A stretch of DNA of 13,894 nt from the NCBI GenBank assembly GCA_025964935.1, contig JAOPXW010000013.1:1-13894 (forward strand). The letters are read 5' to 3'. A program made the translations under genes and the position numbers. Positions 7,961 to 13,894 of this stretch are shown here, in pieces. The notes beneath the pieces were generated by a model, which was given only the letters and a program-made list of their open reading frames with translations, was not told the origin of the DNA and made no database searches. Position 1 is the stretch's first letter. The number at the start of each line of letters is the position of its first letter. The stretch comes from Friedmanniella sp. GTDB lineage: Bacteria > Actinomycetota > Actinomycetes > Propionibacteriales > Propionibacteriaceae.

Positions 7961-8953
7961 TCACCAGCGGTCGTGCACCATCAGCCGGATGGACCGGTCG
8001 TAGAGCTCGGTGACGGCGGCCATGAACTCCGGGCCGAGCGGCGGCAGCTCGCCGGCCGCCGCGTTCAGCCGGGCCTGCTCGGGGGACCGGGCGCCCGGGA
8101 TGACGGTGGTCACCCCGTCCTGCTGGGCGATCCAGGCCAGGGCCGCCTGCGCGGGGGTCGCCTCGAAGGGCAGCGCCGCGACCAGCCCGGAGAACTCCAC
8201 GGCCGCCTGGACGCCGGTCTCGAAGTCGACCCCGGAGAAGGTCTCCCCCACGTCGAAGGCCGAGCCGTCCCGGTTGTAGGTGCGGTGGTCGCTGGGGTCG
8301 AAGGTGGTGTCGGCGGTGTATTTCCCGCTGAGCAGCCCGCTGGCCAGCGGCACCCGCGCGATGATGCCGACCCCGGCCTCACGGGCCGCGGGCAGGACGT
8401 ACTCCAGCGGCTTGTGCCGGAAGGCGTTCAGGATGATCTGCACCGTCGCGGTGCCGCGCCGGGAGATCGCGGTCAGCGCCTCGTCGCAGGTCTCCACGCT
8501 GACCCCGTACCGCCCGATCACACCGTCCGCGACCAGGGTGTCGAGCGCGTCGTAGACCTCGTCGCGGGAGTAGACCGGGGTGGGCGGACAGTGCAGCTGG
8601 ACCAGGTCGAGCCGGTCCATGCCCAGGTTGCGCCGGCTGCGGTCGGTCCAGTCCCGGAAGTTGGCCAGGGTGTAGTTCTCGGGCACCTGGTCCATCCGCC
8701 GGCCCATCTTCGTGGCCACCGTGATCCCGCTGTACGGGTACTCCGCCACGAACCGGCCCAGCAGCTGCTCGCTGCGGCCGTCGCCGTAGACGTCGGCGGT
8801 GTCGAAGAACGTCACCCCCGCCTCGGCCGAGGCCTCGAGCAGGGCCAGGGCGTCGCTCTCGGAGACGTTCCCCCAGTCACCGCCCAGCTGCCAGGTGCCG
8901 AGACCGATGACCGAGACCGGTCGTTCTGTTCTGCCCAGTACGCGTTCTTCCAT
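7961..8953 (-). CDS. Aldo/keto reductase, NADPH-dependent
   Basis: A 330-residue TIM-barrel oxidoreductase of normal family length. The catalytic tetrad is complete: D51 and Y56 in FFDTADVYGDGRSE, K82 in VATKMGR, and H121 in LVQLHCPP. The C-terminal NADPH-binding segment is seen as VTTVIPGARSPEQARLN near 279-295. By family it reduces aldehydes or ketones in the cytoplasm; the natural substrate cannot be told. It resembles the group often annotated as general stress or YajO/Tas-like reductases. The ATG at 8953 is preceded by TAGGCT and 6 nt (GAGCGG) on its strand, so the message may be leaderless. It shares a 40-bp intergenic region with the divergent LOG-family gene and ends next to the 12-bp hairpin. 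Confidence 0.93.
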   Translation of the reverse strand: MEERVLGRTERPVSVIGLGTWQLGGDWGNVSESDALALLEASAEAGVTFFDTADVYGDGRSEQLLGRFVAEYPYSGITVATKMGRRMDQVPENYTLANFRDWTDRSRRNLGMDRLDLVQLHCPPTPVYSRDEVYDALDTLVADGVIGRYGVSVETCDEALTAISRRGTATVQIILNAFRHKPLEYVLPAAREAGVGIIARVPLASGLLSGKYTADTTFDPSDHRTYNRDGSAFDVGETFSGVDFETGVQAAVEFSGLVAALPFEATPAQAALAWIAQQDGVTTVIPGARSPEQARLNAAAGELPPLGPEFMAAVTELYDRSIRLMVHDRW

Positions 8954-8959
8954 CCGCTC

Positions 8960-8965
8960 AGCCTA
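8960..8965 (-). promoter_or_regulatory. Candidate -10 box for the aldo/keto reductase
   Basis: TAGGCT on the minus strand fits TANNNT and lies 6 nt before the ATG. The 6-nt spacer GAGCGG could act as a weak ribosome site, but it is too close to the start for normal use. This suggests a leaderless transcript. Confidence 0.4.
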
Positions 8966-8981
8966 GGTGGCGCCGCCCTGC

Positions 8982-8987
8982 CACAAT
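8982..8987 (+). promoter_or_regulatory. Candidate -10 box for the LOG-family gene, fixing its GTG start
   Basis: CACAAT matches TATAAT at 4 of 6 positions and ends 6 nt before the GTG at 8994. If used, the message would start at that GTG, which excludes the earlier in-frame GTG at 8967. The hexamer lies upstream of the divergent reductase gene, where that gene's -35 region would be, so the two promoters may overlap. Confidence 0.4.
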
Positions 8988-8993
8988 CGCGGG

Positions 8994-10157
8994 GTGACCC
9001 GCCGCGTCCTGGAGATCGAGACCCTTGCCGATTTCGACGCCCACCTGGCCCGCACGGACCGGCTCAAGGGCTGGTTCGTGCAGTCGGTCGACCTGCGGGA
9101 GCGCGGCGACGCCCTGGGCGGGGTCGACCCGCACGGGGCCGTCTTCCTCGGCTGCCGGTTCGACCCCGGGGTCGAGGACCGGCTGCGGGACGGCGGGGCG
9201 CTGCTCTTCCCGCGGCTGCCGGCGGTGCCGTTCGACCCGTACCGGCCCAGCCTGTACACCGCGGCCGAGCTGTACGGACCCGTCGGCACGACCGCCGCCG
9301 CCGGGCGCCGGGTGACGAGCGGGCCGGCGCCGTACGCCGAGAGCCGGGACGCGGCGATCTACGCCTGGAGCCGCACCGGGGCGCGTCCACCCGGGCTGAA
9401 CGCCACGCTGGCCCGCACCCTGCACGACCACGCCGTGACCGACGCGCTGGACGACGCCACCCGCGACCTCGACCCGACCCGGGTCGTCGGGGTGATGGGC
9501 GGGCACGCGCTCCGACGCGGCGACCCGGCCTACCGGGCGGCCGCGGAGCTGGGCCGGCGGCTGGCTACCAGCGGCCGCACCGTGCTCACCGGCGGCGGCC
9601 CGGGGGCGATGGAGGCCGCCAACCTCGGCGCCTACCTGAGCCCCTGGCCCGACGCCCTGGACGAGGCGCTGACCCTGCTGGCCGCGGCCCCGGGCTACGC
9701 CGGGACCGTCGACCGGTGGCTGGCCGCCGGGTTCGGCGTACGCGAGCGGTGGCCGGTCGCCGAGGCCGGCCGGAACCTCTCCATCCCCACCTGGTTCTAC
9801 GGTCACGAGCCGACCAACGTCTTCGGCACCGGGATCGCAAAATACTTCGCGAACGCCCTGCGGGAGGACACGCTGCTGCACCGCTGTCGCGGCGGCATCG
9901 TCTACCTGCCGGGCGAGGTCGGCACGGAGCAGGAGATCTTCCAGGCGGCGACCGAGAACTTCTACGCCACCGACGAGTCCCAGGTCGCCCCGATGGTGCT
10001 GGTGGGGGCCAACTACTGGACGCAGACCTACCCGGCCTGGCCGCTGCTGGAGCGGCTCGGCGGCCGCCGGGCGATGGGCCGGGCGGTGCACTGCGTGGAG
10101 ACGGTGGCCGAGGCCGCCGCCGTCCTGGACGGCACCGCGGGTCCCCTCAGACCGTGA
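8994..10157 (+). CDS. LOG-family (lysine decarboxylase-like) Rossmann protein, long actinobacterial form
   Basis: A 387-residue cytoplasmic protein. The nucleotide-binding half (about 160-385) has VVGVMGG (164-170), GGGPGAMEAAN (200-210) and PGEVGTEQE (306-314), matching the GGGxxGxM and PGGxGTxxE signatures of the LOG/YvdD/PpnN group. That group includes cytokinin-activating and nucleotide 5'-monophosphate N-glycosidases. Two features differ from classic LOG. The second motif has E in place of its second G, and the usual RK helix before it is replaced by FGTGIAKYFANALRED. A 160-residue N-terminal region with no domain I recognise is also present. The substrate may therefore differ. The GTG at 8994 is preferred to that at 8967 because of the -10-like CACAAT just before it. 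Its 3' end overlaps the convergent cation transporter by 11 bp. Confidence 0.85.
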   Translation: MTRRVLEIETLADFDAHLARTDRLKGWFVQSVDLRERGDALGGVDPHGAVFLGCRFDPGVEDRLRDGGALLFPRLPAVPFDPYRPSLYTAAELYGPVGTTAAAGRRVTSGPAPYAESRDAAIYAWSRTGARPPGLNATLARTLHDHAVTDALDDATRDLDPTRVVGVMGGHALRRGDPAYRAAAELGRRLATSGRTVLTGGGPGAMEAANLGAYLSPWPDALDEALTLLAAAPGYAGTVDRWLAAGFGVRERWPVAEAGRNLSIPTWFYGHEPTNVFGTGIAKYFANALREDTLLHRCRGGIVYLPGEVGTEQEIFQAATENFYATDESQVAPMVLVGANYWTQTYPAWPLLERLGGRRAMGRAVHCVETVAEAAAVLDGTAGPLRP

Positions 10158-11136
10158 TCGGCTCCTCCTCGGCCGTGGACAGCGTCAGGACCGCCTCCTC
10201 CACGTTGTCGTGGCCCTCCAGCTCCCGCTCCACCCGGCGGAGGCGCACCGCGAGGTCGTGCTCGACGTCGTCACCGGACATGTCGACGGCCGCCACCAGG
10301 TACATCCGACCGGGTCCGACGAACTCCAGGTGGAGGTAGGTCACCCGGTCGATCTCGGGTCGCTCGAGTAGTCCCTTCAGGACCCGCGCCCGCAGGTCGG
10401 GCCGGACCGACTCCCCGACCAGGAACCGCCGGTTGCGGTCGATCAGGAAGACCGCGACGACGGCGAGCAGCACGCCGACCAGGATCGAGCCGATCGCGTC
10501 GGGGACCGGCGAGCCGGTGACCTGGTGCAGGGCGATCCCGGTGACCGCGATCAGGATGCCGAGCAGCGCCGCGGCGTCCTCGGCGAAGACCGCCCGGAGG
10601 GTGGGGTTGGACGTCGTCGAGATGAACTCCAGCAGACCCCGGTCCAGGGCGCGCGCCTGCTTGCGGGCCTGGGTGACCGCCTGCGTGAACGAGACGCCCT
10701 CCAGGACGAACGAGATGCCCAGCACCACGTACGCGACCAGGTACTCCTGGGCCTCCTCGGGGTGCAGCAGCTCGGTGATGCCGTGGTAGATGGAGACGAC
10801 GGCGCCGGCGGTGAAGAGCCCGAAGGCCGCGATCATCGACCAGACGTACGCCTCCCGGCCGTACCCCATCGGGTGGCTGCGGTCGCGCCGCTTCTCGCCC
10901 CGGCGGTCCGCGACCAGCAGGAACACCTCGTTGCCGGTGTCGGCCCAGGAGTGCGCCGCCTCGGCCAGCATCGAGGCCGAGCCGGTCAGCCCGGCCGCCA
11001 CCGACTTGGCGATCGCGATCAGCAGGTTGGCAACGAAGGCGATCACCACCGTGGCCAGGCTGGAGTCGGTCTTCTTGGCCCCGTCCTCCTTCGCCCCGTT
11101 CTTGGTGGTGGGCTGGGTGCTGTCGTGGGCTGTCAT
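10147..11136 (-). CDS. Cation diffusion facilitator family transporter (SLC30A9-like)
   Basis: A 329-residue inner-membrane protein with about six hydrophobic segments (near 27-49, 54-76, 97-118, 130-150, 182-203, 212-232), then a cytoplasmic C-terminal domain (235-329). The second segment has the H62-x3-D66 metal site in AAHSWADTGNE. The fifth has FAEDAAALLG, with acidic E186 and D187 in place of the HxxxD of YiiP, which places it nearer the ZnT9/SLC30A9 branch. CDF proteins export Zn, Mn, Fe or Co by proton exchange; the metal cannot be told here. The frame is open for another 241 codons upstream, but that runs antisense to the secreted-protein gene. The ATG at 11136 has an excellent AAGGAGA site 7 nt upstream, which decides the start. 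The N-terminal 24 residues are hydrophilic and Lys/Thr-rich. Confidence 0.92.
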   Translation of the reverse strand: MTAHDSTQPTTKNGAKEDGAKKTDSSLATVVIAFVANLLIAIAKSVAAGLTGSASMLAEAAHSWADTGNEVFLLVADRRGEKRRDRSHPMGYGREAYVWSMIAAFGLFTAGAVVSIYHGITELLHPEEAQEYLVAYVVLGISFVLEGVSFTQAVTQARKQARALDRGLLEFISTTSNPTLRAVFAEDAAALLGILIAVTGIALHQVTGSPVPDAIGSILVGVLLAVVAVFLIDRNRRFLVGESVRPDLRARVLKGLLERPEIDRVTYLHLEFVGPGRMYLVAAVDMSGDDVEHDLAVRLRRVERELEGHDNVEEAVLTLSTAEEEPITV

Positions 11137-11143
11137 GCCGGGT

Positions 11144-11150
11144 TCTCCTT
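11144..11150 (-). promoter_or_regulatory. Strong ribosome binding site fixing the transporter start
   Basis: AAGGAGA on the minus strand, 7 nt before the ATG at 11136, is one of the two best Shine-Dalgarno sites in the window. It excludes the far-upstream in-frame start codons. Confidence 0.85.
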
Positions 11151-11217
11151 GGACCGAGGTTGACCCGCCGGGTTCGACCGGCCGCGGGTCGTCGTCGTTG
11201 ACCGAACTCCCAGGCCC

Positions 11218-11272
11218 TTGACAGGGTCCTGACAGCGAGGAACGGGACAGTGGAGGGTATCCAGTTATCCAG
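11218..11272 (+). promoter_or_regulatory. Candidate control region of the secreted repeat protein: direct repeats and -35-like element
   Basis: The 180-bp gap between the divergent transporter and secreted-protein genes holds two exact TGACAG repeats at 11219-11224 and 11230-11235, start to start 11 bp, or one helical turn. A looser GGACAG lies at 11245-11250. The first repeat is part of a perfect TTGACA (11218-11223), but no good -10 follows at 16-18 nt. Two TATCCAG copies with an 8-bp period lie at 11258-11264 and 11266-11272; GGGACA (11244-11249), 16 nt, TATCCA (11266-11271) is the best promoter-like pair. Tandem repeats one turn apart are typical of response-regulator sites. No regulator can be named. 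Confidence 0.35.
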
Positions 11273-11300
11273 CGTCGCGTGACCGGCCCCGGCCGCGACG

Positions 11301-11307
11301 GAAGGAG
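11301..11307 (+). promoter_or_regulatory. Ribosome binding site of the secreted repeat protein
   Basis: GAAGGAG lies 9 nt before the ATG at 11317, a good Shine-Dalgarno match that fixes the start directly ahead of a signal peptide. Confidence 0.8.
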
Positions 11308-11316
11308 TACCTCTTC

Positions 11317-11874
11317 ATGTTGCGTCGTACCAAGACCACCATCGCCGCCGCGAGCGGCGTCCTGGCCGTGGGTGTCGGCCTCGGCGTGGCCGGTGTCGCC
11401 TCCGCCGCCCCGACCACCAACCCGACCCCCGGGGCCGGCCCCTCGGTCAGCAGCCCGGCCGACCCGAGCGGGGGCGGCGGCCGCGGGCACGGTCGCGGCG
11501 ACCGGGACCCGGGTCAGCGGGCCCAGGAGCTGGCCACGAAGCTCGGGGTCGACCAGACCAAGGTGGCCGACGCCCTGAAGGCGTTCCGGCAGGCCAACAA
11601 GCCCACCGCGCCGCCGACCGCCGGGGCCACCCGACCCGACCCGGCCGTACGGGACGCCGCGCTCGCCACGTCGCTCGCCTCGGCCCTCGGGGTGGACGAG
11701 GCCAAGGTCACCACCGCCCTGACCGAGCTGCGCACCGCCCGTCAGTCCGAGCACGCCGCCGCGCTCAAGACCAGGCTGGACGCGGCGGTGAAGGCCGGCA
11801 CCCTGACCCGGGCCGAGGCCGACGCGGTCACGAAGGCCGTCGACAAGGGCGTCATCCACGCCGGCGGTCGCTGA
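11317..11874 (+). CDS. Small secreted protein with two helical repeats, function unknown
   Basis: A 185-residue precursor. The N-terminus is a classic Sec signal peptide: MLRRTK, a hydrophobic core to about 27, and an ASA cleavage site near residue 30. The mature part starts with a Pro/Ser/Gly/Arg-rich linker (31-67). Two related helical repeats follow, LATKLGVDQTKVADALKAFR (72-91) and the matching segment at 120-139 (LASALGVDEAKV...), 48 residues apart. The C-terminal helix pair (149-180) carries AGTLTRAEADAV. No cysteine, lipobox, LPXTG or membrane anchor is visible, so the product is probably released or held in the wall by charge. Similar LGVxxxKVxxAL repeats are common in actinomycete secreted proteins of unknown role; I do not assign a function. 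It ends 7 bp from the convergent malQ, with no terminator seen. Confidence 0.85.
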   Translation: MLRRTKTTIAAASGVLAVGVGLGVAGVASAAPTTNPTPGAGPSVSSPADPSGGGGRGHGRGDRDPGQRAQELATKLGVDQTKVADALKAFRQANKPTAPPTAGATRPDPAVRDAALATSLASALGVDEAKVTTALTELRTARQSEHAAALKTRLDAAVKAGTLTRAEADAVTKAVDKGVIHAGGR

Positions 11875-11881
11875 CCGCCCC

Positions 11882-13894
11882 TCAGGCCTGCTCGACCACG
11901 GCCAGCAGCCGCGCGGCCCGCGCGCTGGCGAAGACGTCCTCGAGCCCGAGCGGCGACCCGTTGGGACCGGCCAGCGGCACCCGCCAGTTGGGGTACTCGT
12001 CGATGGTCCCGGGCTGGTTCTGGGCCTGCCGGTCCCCGACCGCGTCGGTCAGGGCCACGCACAGCAGCCGGGAGGGGGTCCAGGTGAGGTAGCGGTGCAG
12101 CGCCTGCACGGTCTCCTCCACGTCGGCGTGCGCCTGCAGCGCGCCCCGGGCCCGCAGGTTGTCCAGCCAGGCGGCCCGCTCAGCCTCGTCGACCGCGAGC
12201 TCCTCGGCCAGCGAGCGGGTCAGGATGCCCAGGCGGTCGCGGAGGCGTACGTGGTCCCCGGCCAGGTAGGCGGTCGAGGGCGGCAGGTCGTGGGTGGTGA
12301 CCGAGGCCAGGCAGTACTCCCGCCACCACTCCGGTCGCAGCGGGGCGCCCGAGCCGTCGAACTCGAACTCGAACCACAGGATCGAGGTGCCGAGGATGCC
12401 GCGCTCGCGCAGGTAGTCCCGGACCCAGGGCTCCACCGTTCCGAGGTCCTCCCCCACGACCAGCGCCTGGGCCCGGTGGGCCTCCAGGGCCAGGATGCCG
12501 ATCATCGCCTCGTGGTCGTAGCGCACGTACGTGCCCTGCTTGGGACCGAGCCCCGCCGGGATCCACCACAGCCGGAACAGGCCGATGACGTGGTCGACGC
12601 GGATCCCGCCGGCGTGCCGCAGGATGGTCGCGACCATCTCCCGGAAGGGCGCGTACGCGGTCTCGGCCAGCCGGTCGGGTCGCCACGGGGGCTGGCTCCA
12701 GTCCTGCCCGTTCTGGTTGTACGGGTCCGGCGGGGCCCCCACGCTGGTGCCGCTGGCGTAGGTGTCCTGGAGGCTCCAGGCGTCGGCCCCCTGGGGGTGC
12801 ACCCCCACGGCCAGGTCGTGCATCACCCCGAGCGACATGCCGGCCCGCAGCCCGGCCTGCTGGGCCGAGGCGAGCTGCTCGTCCAGGACCCACTGCAGCC
12901 AGCACTGGAAGTCGACCTCGCCGGCGTGCTCGGCGGCGAAGTCCCGCACCTCGGCGGAGTCGGGGTGCCGCAGCGCGGCCGGCCAGTCGGCCACCCGCGG
13001 CCCGTGGTGTTCGGCCAGCACCGACCAGACGGCGAAGTTCTCCAGCCCGCGACCCTCGCGCCGGCGGTAGGCCCGCAGCGAGGTCTCCCGGCCCGGGGTC
13101 CGGGGCAGCGCGAAGACCACGGCCAGGGCCTTCCGCTTGGCCTTCCAGGACGTGTTGCGGTCGATCTGGTCGGCGTTGGCCAGCGCGACCTTGAGCTTGG
13201 TCCGGCGGCGGTCGATCCGGGCCCGCTCGTGCTCGCCGAGCAGGGCGTACTCCGGGATCCGCTCGACCCGCAGGTAGAGCGGGTTGGTGAAGCGCCGGCT
13301 GGTGGGCAGGTAGGGCGACGGCTCGATCGGCGGCACCGGCTCGGCCGCGTGCAGCGGGTTGATCAGGACGTAGTCGGCCTGGTGCTCCGCCGCCGACCAG
13401 ACGGCCAGGTCCTCGAGGTCGGCGAGGTCCCCGACCCCCCACGACTGGCGGGAGCGGACGCTGTAGAGCTGGGTCGCCAGGCCCCAGGCGCGCCGGTCCC
13501 CCATCCGCTCGGGGAATCCGAGCCACTCCGGGGTGATGACCAGGGCCATCTCGGCCCGCTGCTCGCCGGACACGGCCCGCAGGGTGTGGTAGCCCAGGGG
13601 CAGGTCCCCGGGCACCTCGAAGGACGCCTCACCGACCAGCATCCCGTCCACCCACTCCGGGGCGTTCCAGTTCTCCAGCTGGCGGAGACCCTCGCGCGTG
13701 CCCCCGGTCTCGAGGTCGATCCAGACGTGCACGGGGTCTCCGTGCGGGACGTGCACCGGGACCGAGACCGGGCGGCGGGCCCGGGTGGCCAGGAACGGCG
13801 GCAGCATCCGCCGCCAGGGCCGCAGGCGGCTCTCGACCAGCGCGGCAGCGGCCGCCTCCTGCGTGCCGGCGTCCACCCCCAGCCCGCCGAGGAC
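11882..13894 (-). CDS. malQ: 4-alpha-glucanotransferase (amylomaltase, GH77), N-terminus cut by window edge
   Basis: Transfers glucan segments between maltodextrins in the cytoplasm, feeding glycogen/maltose metabolism. The GH77 catalytic residues are all present: the nucleophile Asp in RVDHVIG (codon 12593-12595), the acid/base Glu in VVGEDLGT about 48 residues later, and the transition-state Asp in TTHDLPPS about 54 residues after that. The GAPPDPYNQNGQDW substrate-loop segment is also intact. A GTG at 13876 could be read as a start, but the six codons before it stay open and read VLGGLG, which continues the usual 'LGVD' N-terminal region of actinobacterial MalQ. The true start is therefore outside the window, and about 670 residues are seen of roughly 700 or more. 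The N-terminal 130 residues form the beta-sandwich-like extension found in the long MalQ type. Confidence 0.96.
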   Translation of the reverse strand, partial: VLGGLGVDAGTQEAAAAALVESRLRPWRRMLPPFLATRARRPVSVPVHVPHGDPVHVWIDLETGGTREGLRQLENWNAPEWVDGMLVGEASFEVPGDLPLGYHTLRAVSGEQRAEMALVITPEWLGFPERMGDRRAWGLATQLYSVRSRQSWGVGDLADLEDLAVWSAAEHQADYVLINPLHAAEPVPPIEPSPYLPTSRRFTNPLYLRVERIPEYALLGEHERARIDRRRTKLKVALANADQIDRNTSWKAKRKALAVVFALPRTPGRETSLRAYRRREGRGLENFAVWSVLAEHHGPRVADWPAALRHPDSAEVRDFAAEHAGEVDFQCWLQWVLDEQLASAQQAGLRAGMSLGVMHDLAVGVHPQGADAWSLQDTYASGTSVGAPPDPYNQNGQDWSQPPWRPDRLAETAYAPFREMVATILRHAGGIRVDHVIGLFRLWWIPAGLGPKQGTYVRYDHEAMIGILALEAHRAQALVVGEDLGTVEPWVRDYLRERGILGTSILWFEFEFDGSGAPLRPEWWREYCLASVTTHDLPPSTAYLAGDHVRLRDRLGILTRSLAEELAVDEAERAAWLDNLRARGALQAHADVEETVQALHRYLTWTPSRLLCVALTDAVGDRQAQNQPGTIDEYPNWRVPLAGPNGSPLGLEDVFASARAARLLAVVEQA

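Noticed and set aside
11239..11266. ECF sigma (SigR/SigE-like) promoter GGAAC...GTT
   Set aside because: The spacing between GGAAC and GTT is 20 nt, longer than the usual 16-19, and the flanking consensus is weak.
11257..11273. Two DnaA-box-like sequences (TTATCCAGC and GTATCCAGT)
   Set aside because: They match TTATCCACA at only 7 and 6 of 9 positions, only two are present, and no origin-type AT-rich region or dnaA/dnaN neighbour occurs.
11137..11859. Extended N-terminus of the cation transporter (570-residue version)
   Set aside because: The extra part is antisense to the secreted-protein gene and low in complexity. A strong Shine-Dalgarno site precedes the ATG at 11136, and CDF proteins are normally about 300 residues.
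13874..13876. GTG as the malQ start codon inside the window
   Set aside because: The frame remains open to the window edge and the preceding codons continue a family-like N-terminal sequence, so the real start is beyond the edge.
1..13894. A mobile element, prophage, CRISPR array, tRNA/rRNA gene or biosynthetic cluster
   Set aside because: Reading both strands showed no transposase or integrase, spaced direct repeats, or RNA gene signatures. The genes are typical chromosomal housekeeping and single-copy accessory functions.

Overview
This is a chromosomal segment of a high-GC Gram-positive bacterium (Actinomycetota). The evidence is a very GC-rich sequence (over 70% by eye), strong G/C third-position bias, long spurious open frames antisense to real genes, several promoter/start arrangements that look leaderless, and a gene block (dxr, a Rip1-type site-2 protease, ispG, a DUF4081-type GNAT and a nearby proS) that is conserved in mycobacteria and other actinomycetes (Rv2870c to Rv2867c in M. 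tuberculosis). I cannot name a genus. No rRNA, tRNA, insertion sequence, phage gene or CRISPR array was seen, and coding density is that of an ordinary core chromosome.

Layout. From 1 to about 6290 everything reads leftward: prolyl-tRNA synthetase (cut by the left edge), a GNAT acetyltransferase, ispG, the membrane protease and dxr. Transcription order is dxr, rip1 (stop and start directly abutting), a 145-bp gap, ispG, GNAT (12-bp gap), a candidate terminator, then a separate candidate proS promoter carrying an 18-bp perfect palindrome. A serine beta-lactamase-like hydrolase (6383-7870, rightward) diverges from dxr and converges on an aldo/keto reductase (leftward), with a strong 12-bp-stem hairpin between them. 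The aldo/keto reductase diverges, over only 40 bp, from a LOG-family Rossmann protein. That protein overlaps tail-to-tail by 11 bp with a CDF cation transporter (leftward). The transporter diverges from a small secreted repeat protein, which ends 7 bp from the end of malQ (4-alpha-glucanotransferase, leftward, N-terminus cut by the right edge).

Function. Dxr and IspG are two enzymes of the MEP route to isoprenoid precursors. Between them sits a regulated intramembrane protease that in mycobacteria cuts anti-sigma factors and controls the envelope. The right half is a mosaic of single genes: detoxification/redox, metal transport, nucleotide-related, secreted protein and maltodextrin metabolism. 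It is not an obvious pathway.

I found no convincing new multi-gene system. The observations most worth checking are two divergent intergenic regions in which all four genes have a -10-like hexamer 6-7 nt before the start codon, a LOG-family protein with an altered active-site signature and a long N-terminal extension, a palindrome inside the candidate proS promoter, and direct repeats with 11-bp spacing upstream of the secreted repeat protein.
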